From Symbiodinium natans (Eukaryota > Sar > Dinophyceae > Suessiales > Symbiodiniaceae), in assembly GCA_905221605.1 (NCBI GenBank), contig CAJNDS010002122.1:199501-263500 (forward strand): DNA of 64,000 nucleotides, written 5' to 3'. Each line of letters opens with the position of its first letter. Within the stretch, counting starts at the first letter, position 1. The translations under genes were made by a program, and so were the position numbers. The notes beneath the pieces are model-generated. The model ran no database searches. It saw only the letters and a list, made by a program, of their open reading frames with translations, and had not been told where the DNA came from. Below are positions 60,476 through 64,000 of this stretch, piece by piece.

Positions 60476-60725
60476 CTAAGAAGGGTTTAGGGTTTGGGGC
60501 TTAGGGCCTAGGGCTTGAAGAAGGAAGCCGAAAACCTACGTCCCTATGGTGCAGGGCTTACGATTTAGTGTGTGGGCATAGAGTTTATGCAGGGTTTACA
60601 AGTTTCTTGTCCAGGACCTGTCAAGGTTGGTCGACTCTTTTGTTAAAGTACTTTGAGGATTCAGGGCTGCTTAGGGGCTTCTAGGGCTGTAGGGCTTTAG
60701 GGCTGAGGGTTCTTCCAACAAAGAC

Positions 60726-60811
60726 ACCCTAAACCCTAAACCCTAAACCCTAAACCCTAAACCCTAAACCCTAAACCCTAAACCCTAAACCCTAAACCCT
60801 AAACCCTAAAC
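60726..60811 (-). repeat. Interstitial telomeric array
   Basis: About 12 CCCTAAA units. Confidence 0.95.
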
Positions 60812-60819
60812 CGGGGTGA

Positions 60820-61460
60820 TGCGGGGGGTGCGTGTGGGCTCGTTTAGCAAGGGGACCGGGCTTAGGGGAGTTGAGTGTCCCGACTTCCCAATTTTGGGGG
60901 GCTTCTGAAGGGTACTGAAGGGGCAAACATGTTGGGTTTGGGGTTTGGGGTTTAGGGTTAAGGGTTTGGGGTTTAGGGCTTGGGGTTTAGAGTTGTATCG
61001 GATAACTATCGGTTTTAGTTAGAGGTTTAGGGTTCGGGGTATGGGGTTTAGGGTTAGGGGTTTGGGGTTTAGGGCTTGGGGTTTGGAGTATTTATCGGAC
61101 AACTATCGGCTTAGGGGTAGTTGTCGGGTAGTTAGAGGTAACCATAGGGGGGGTTGCCGGGCTTGTGGCTTGCTGTAGTTTTGTTTAGGGTATGCATTAT
61201 AAGGTAGCTATAATGGGGTAATTGTAGGGTTTGCGGCTTCGGGAAACTATCGATAAGGATAATGAAAGCGCTCTCTTTACACTTTGGGTCCGGCTGTCGC
61301 GAAGCCCGCCCACACAGACACCCGAAGCACCTACATCACACCTGAACCCGGCTGTAAAGCCTCTCAGACCTACATCCGGAGGGAGCCCTCCTAAGGCCCG
61401 AAACACTAACCCCTAAAGGCCCCAAAACTCCAAGAAGTTTGAGTACCTCGATGAAACTGT
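60820..61460. other. Degenerate telomere-like and unique sequence, no gene
   Basis: Contains an imperfect duplication: GGTTTGGGGTTTAGGGCTTGG...TATCGGA(T/C)AACTATCGG at about 60965-61010 and 61070-61110. Confidence 0.5.
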
Positions 61461-61466
61461 AAGGTT

Positions 61467-61569
61467 AAGGGAGGGGGTATGTAATCCAAGGTTCCCCACA
61501 ACTCCCGACTAGGCACCCTAAGGCTCCCCAAGCTTGCCTGAGGTTCCCTAAGTACCCCCATGAACCCCG
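61467..61569. mobile_element. IR-E dispersed element, copy 3
   Basis: Same order of motifs as 29113-29212 (TATGTAA(T/C)CCAAGGTTCC, ACTCCCGACTA, AAGCTTGCCTGAGGTTCC). Confidence 0.65.
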
Positions 61570-61924
61570 CTTTCACTCCAGGCCCCCTAAAACCCTAAGG
61601 TGAGACGTGAGACTTGTCCTAAAGCTCGAAGGACTCAGATCTTTCGGGCTTTTGGGGGGAAACCCTGAACCCTAAACCCTAAACCCTCGTGGGGCAACCC
61701 TCGGGGGGCCTCTAGACCATACTATCTCGGGCACCCCCAAACCCTAAACCCAGCCGCCCTCAACCCGAAACCAACACCCCCAAAATACCCTGAACCCTAC
61801 ACCCCAAAGCCCCTAACCCCGCGAAAATGCCTTTAAACCCTAAACCGCAAAGCCCCTAACCCCCAGAAAAAATGCCTCTGAACCCTAAACCCTAAATAAA
61901 CCCAAAACCCTCAAGATCCCTAGG

Positions 61925-61998
61925 CCCCAAAGGGACGAGGCGCTCGGAGAACCAGCTCTTTGGAGCCTTTACCGCCAGCTTCTCCATGAGCGAGGGCA
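61925..61998 (-). CDS. Candidate exon, unassigned
   Basis: TAAGCAG|G acceptor; VMPSLMEKLAVKAPKSWFSE then RLVPLG. A GTAAAG donor within it is an alternative end. Confidence 0.4.
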
Positions 61999-62107
61999 TC
62001 ACCTGCTTAGGGCTATTAGCTTCGGGATTATTGGTTTAGGATTTAGGGTTTAGGGTTTAAGGGTTTTAGGGTTTAAGGGTTTAGGGTGTGGGGGTTTTGT
62101 GCTTCGG

Positions 62108-62195
62108 GGGGTTGTCAAGGCTATCCGAGCCCCAAAGGAAGTGAACGACTGGGCTGCCGTGCGCCCCATGATTCACTGTGTTTCTGGGGCAGCTG
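62108..62195 (+). CDS. Candidate exon, unassigned
   Basis: Plus frame GVVKAIRAPKEVNDWAAVRP then MIHCVSGAA. Clear protein character; edges undefined. Confidence 0.45.
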
Positions 62196-62732
62196 ACCCT
62201 AAACCCAAAACCCCTAAACCCCCAAACCCCCTAAACCCTAAACACATGGCAGAGCTTCCTGGAACCTCTCGCCCCACCTCCAAAACCCTGAAGTTTATGT
62301 TGTAGGGTATAGGGCATAAGTGGCTGGATAGGGGATGGGTTTGGTCTAGGTTACCCTAAACCCTAAACACTAGTCACTAGACCCTAAACAGCTTGACAGA
62401 CCCTCCTAGAGCCCACGAGGCCTATAGGATTTCGGGGCGAACGTAGAGTTGTTTGTTTCCCACGCGGCGAGGGCTCACGAAGTGTGAGACTCACCTAGCG
62501 TCCGCCCTACTGGGCATCCCGCAGCGAACTGCCTAGCAGACGCACCGCTGCATACTACACGACATGTCAGCGTGGAGAACCCATCAGCTGACTTCTATGC
62601 CTTCAATTGAGACAATTACTGCGCACAGTAAATTACAATGGGCTCCAGCGTGGATAGACCAACAGCTGTGCTCGAGAATCAAAAGAAAGAAAGTCGAATT
62701 GTTCGACTTGGCATTGCCCCTCAGAGCTGACC

Positions 62733-63565
62733 CTAGAGCTCAATCGTTGGTGCTGCATCAATGCTCCCGGTAGCATTTGACAGCCTGCGTAGGAAAAACA
62801 CGTAGGATGTTGTTTGCACATCATGTTCATCTTGAGCTGTACATAGGCGCACTACGTCATCATCTGCAATGAGGTTCGCACAATCCTCCAATAGATGTGC
62901 ACGATAGTGCCCGCAGTGTGGTGTGTGGCCTGCATGCAGCGCGACAGCCGTGATCTGGTACGGTATATTGCACGTCTGCAGGCTGTGCATGTCACTCCAC
63001 TGAGGGATTAGAATGGGCTGCCTGTCATAGTCCACTCTTATCTCATTTTTGGAGGTCATCCCCTCGGCTGACACAGTGTATCTAAACAGCTGGCAACAGA
63101 GCATGTCAGGTGCGTCAACAAGTGCAAGTTGCGTCGAATCACCAATAAAGTGTTGTCGCAAACACGTGGTGAGGTGGGTGGGTGCATTAGGCATTGCAAT
63201 GGCTATTGGGGCACGTAAACAGCCTGAGTCCACAACCGTGAGAGCATCATGGATGTGCCGTCTCACCTCCCATCTGCCCCAACCATAGGGCATGTTGCTA
63301 GCGCGGACAATGTGATGCAAAAACTCAGCAACATCATGCTGCATTTTGGGATTGGCCCATCCCCGTAGAACAGTCTGGAAGGCAAGCATGTTGGCTATCA
63401 GAACAGGTTGTGGCAGGCCCAGCGCCGCCTTACCACTGACTCCAAGCTTCCCCAGCATCCCAGGGCGTGAACCCGCCTGCTGCCAGGTATGAAGGAAGGC
63501 TTGAAAGACGGTATTCATGTAGCAGTAGTTGTGGTTCAGGGGATTTCGGAGTCTGAGCCTGGAGT
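62733..63565 (-). CDS. Ubiquitin-specific protease domain (peptidase C19), intronless
   Basis: Minus frame ending at stop 62733. Catalytic Cys box: LNHNYCYMNTVFQAFL (usual GLxNxGNTCYMNS; the nucleophilic Cys and following YMN are kept). QHDVAEFLHHI corresponds to the QQDAxEFL box, LLCCQLFRY to the LxLKRF strand, and AGHTPHCGHYRAH to the catalytic His box; an Asp cluster (IADDDVV) and YVFFLRR close the fold. All catalytic elements are present, so it could be active as a deubiquitinase. No introns or telomeric repeats interrupt it, unlike the rest of the window. The frame formally extends upstream to 63944, but that part is a shadow of the other frame. Confidence 0.85.
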
Positions 63566-64000
63566 CAAGACCATTTGTCGTACAGTGTCGGCCTCTCGGC
63601 TGTTCTTTTGCCGCTCTTTGTGAAGGTTTGCCCCGATGAGGTTCAGGGCCGACAGCCCGCTGAGCACCACGAATGCCTGGTAGAGGCGTTGGCACTGTGC
63701 CCCCCTCAGACCCACAGATATTTTGAACGCCACTGAGCTTCCTTGCATCTCTTCCGTGAGCTTGCGTAGGGCTTTGAACTGGTGCAGCGCCTCTGGGTCC
63801 TGCTTTAGGGCTTCGTCCATCGTCGTCAGGAGCTGCTTGACATCCACGTGGGCCAGTGGCTTTTTGGTTTCTTCGATCTCGGCCTTCTTGCTGTCGGGGT
63901 TCCAACGATTGTACGTCCACTGCAGCGGATTCTCCGTCACCCACTTTTGCTTCACCGCCGCCCCGATGCTTTCCTGCGTTGCTTCGAACTTCTCCGGGCG
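63536..64000 (-). CDS. Upstream part of the USP gene in a different frame (5' end outside window)
   Basis: Minus frame open from the window edge to TGA at 63536, reading QWTYNRWNPDSKKAEIEETK, VKQLLTTMDEALKQDPEALH, QGSSVAFKISVGLRGAQCQR and ALNLIGANLHKERQKNSREA. Composition is clearly coding. It overlaps the USP frame with a -1 shift, so the two halves are probably one protein split by a frameshift (an indel in the copy or in the sequence). No GT...AG pair in the overlap was convincing, and no canonical slippery heptamer was seen. I associate this arrangement (unknown N-terminal domain followed by USP) with dinoflagellate retroelement proteins, from memory and unverified. Confidence 0.65.
   Translation of the reverse strand, partial: RPEKFEATQESIGAAVKQKWVTENPLQWTYNRWNPDSKKAEIEETKKPLAHVDVKQLLTTMDEALKQDPEALHQFKALRKLTEEMQGSSVAFKISVGLRGAQCQRLYQAFVVLSGLSALNLIGANLHKERQKNSREADTVRQMVLTPGSDSEIP

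Noticed and set aside
3015-60811. A true chromosome end or subtelomere
   Set aside because: Arrays are short, occur in both orientations throughout, and are interspersed with exon-like sequence; no terminal array.
63566-63944. First roughly 125 residues of the 403-residue USP frame
   Set aside because: Shadow of the better coding frame 63536-64000; Arg/Gly/Pro-rich composition is typical of a shifted frame.

Overview
The window reads as nuclear DNA of a eukaryotic alga, most likely a dinoflagellate. Grounds: plant/dinoflagellate-type TTTAGGG telomeric repeats in both orientations throughout; very small exons whose junctions are AG|G acceptors with GT, GC and GA donors; a tRNA-derived SINE-like family; and an intronless ubiquitin-protease open frame of a kind I associate with dinoflagellate mobile elements. 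Species is not determinable here, and a chromerid or other TTTAGGG alga is the main alternative.

The first impression is junk: hundreds of interstitial telomeric repeats (ITS), palindromic MITE-like elements and homopolymers, with unique cassettes of about 40-350 bp between them. Translated by hand, many cassettes behave as exons, and several join in phase into recognisable proteins. These are an SR-type RRM protein (7461-9730, minus), a second RRM protein (3847-4558 and perhaps to 6195, minus), an unknown five-exon gene (about 20090-21358, minus), a WD40 protein (52095-52695, plus), an LRR protein (53240-53413, plus), the C-terminal exon of a pepsin-type aspartic protease (53976-54087, minus), a possible purple-acid-phosphatase exon (29334-29531, minus) and many unassigned exons on both strands. 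The right end (62733-64000, minus) is a different kind of DNA: intronless, free of ITS, encoding a USP (peptidase C19) domain behind a second frame.

Layout: 1-2670 tandem and inverted repeats; 2700-6600 ITS with RRM gene A; 6600-9800 RRM/SR gene B; 9800-16400 ITS, inverted-repeat elements and scattered exons; 16400-21700 genes E and F; 21700-42300 mixed exons, elements and ITS; 42424-43950 a 199-bp tandem satellite; 44000-52000 exons and long ITS arrays; 52000-55000 WD40, LRR and aspartic-protease exons; 55000-62500 ITS, inverted-repeat elements and a possible LTR-element end; 62560-64000 the USP frame.

The main inference is that telomeric repeats are intron material here. In sense orientation the repeat contains GTTTAG, which sits exactly at at least six predicted 5' splice sites, and TTTAG|G, which sits at several 3' splice sites; one apparent intron (20986-21012) is 27 nt of almost pure telomeric repeat. 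At least nine copies of otherwise independent inverted-repeat families are interrupted or truncated by ITS, so the ITS were inserted, often secondarily, and in some cases precisely. Exons were found by eye without alignment or transcripts, so individual cassettes are uncertain while the multi-exon, in-phase cases are much stronger.
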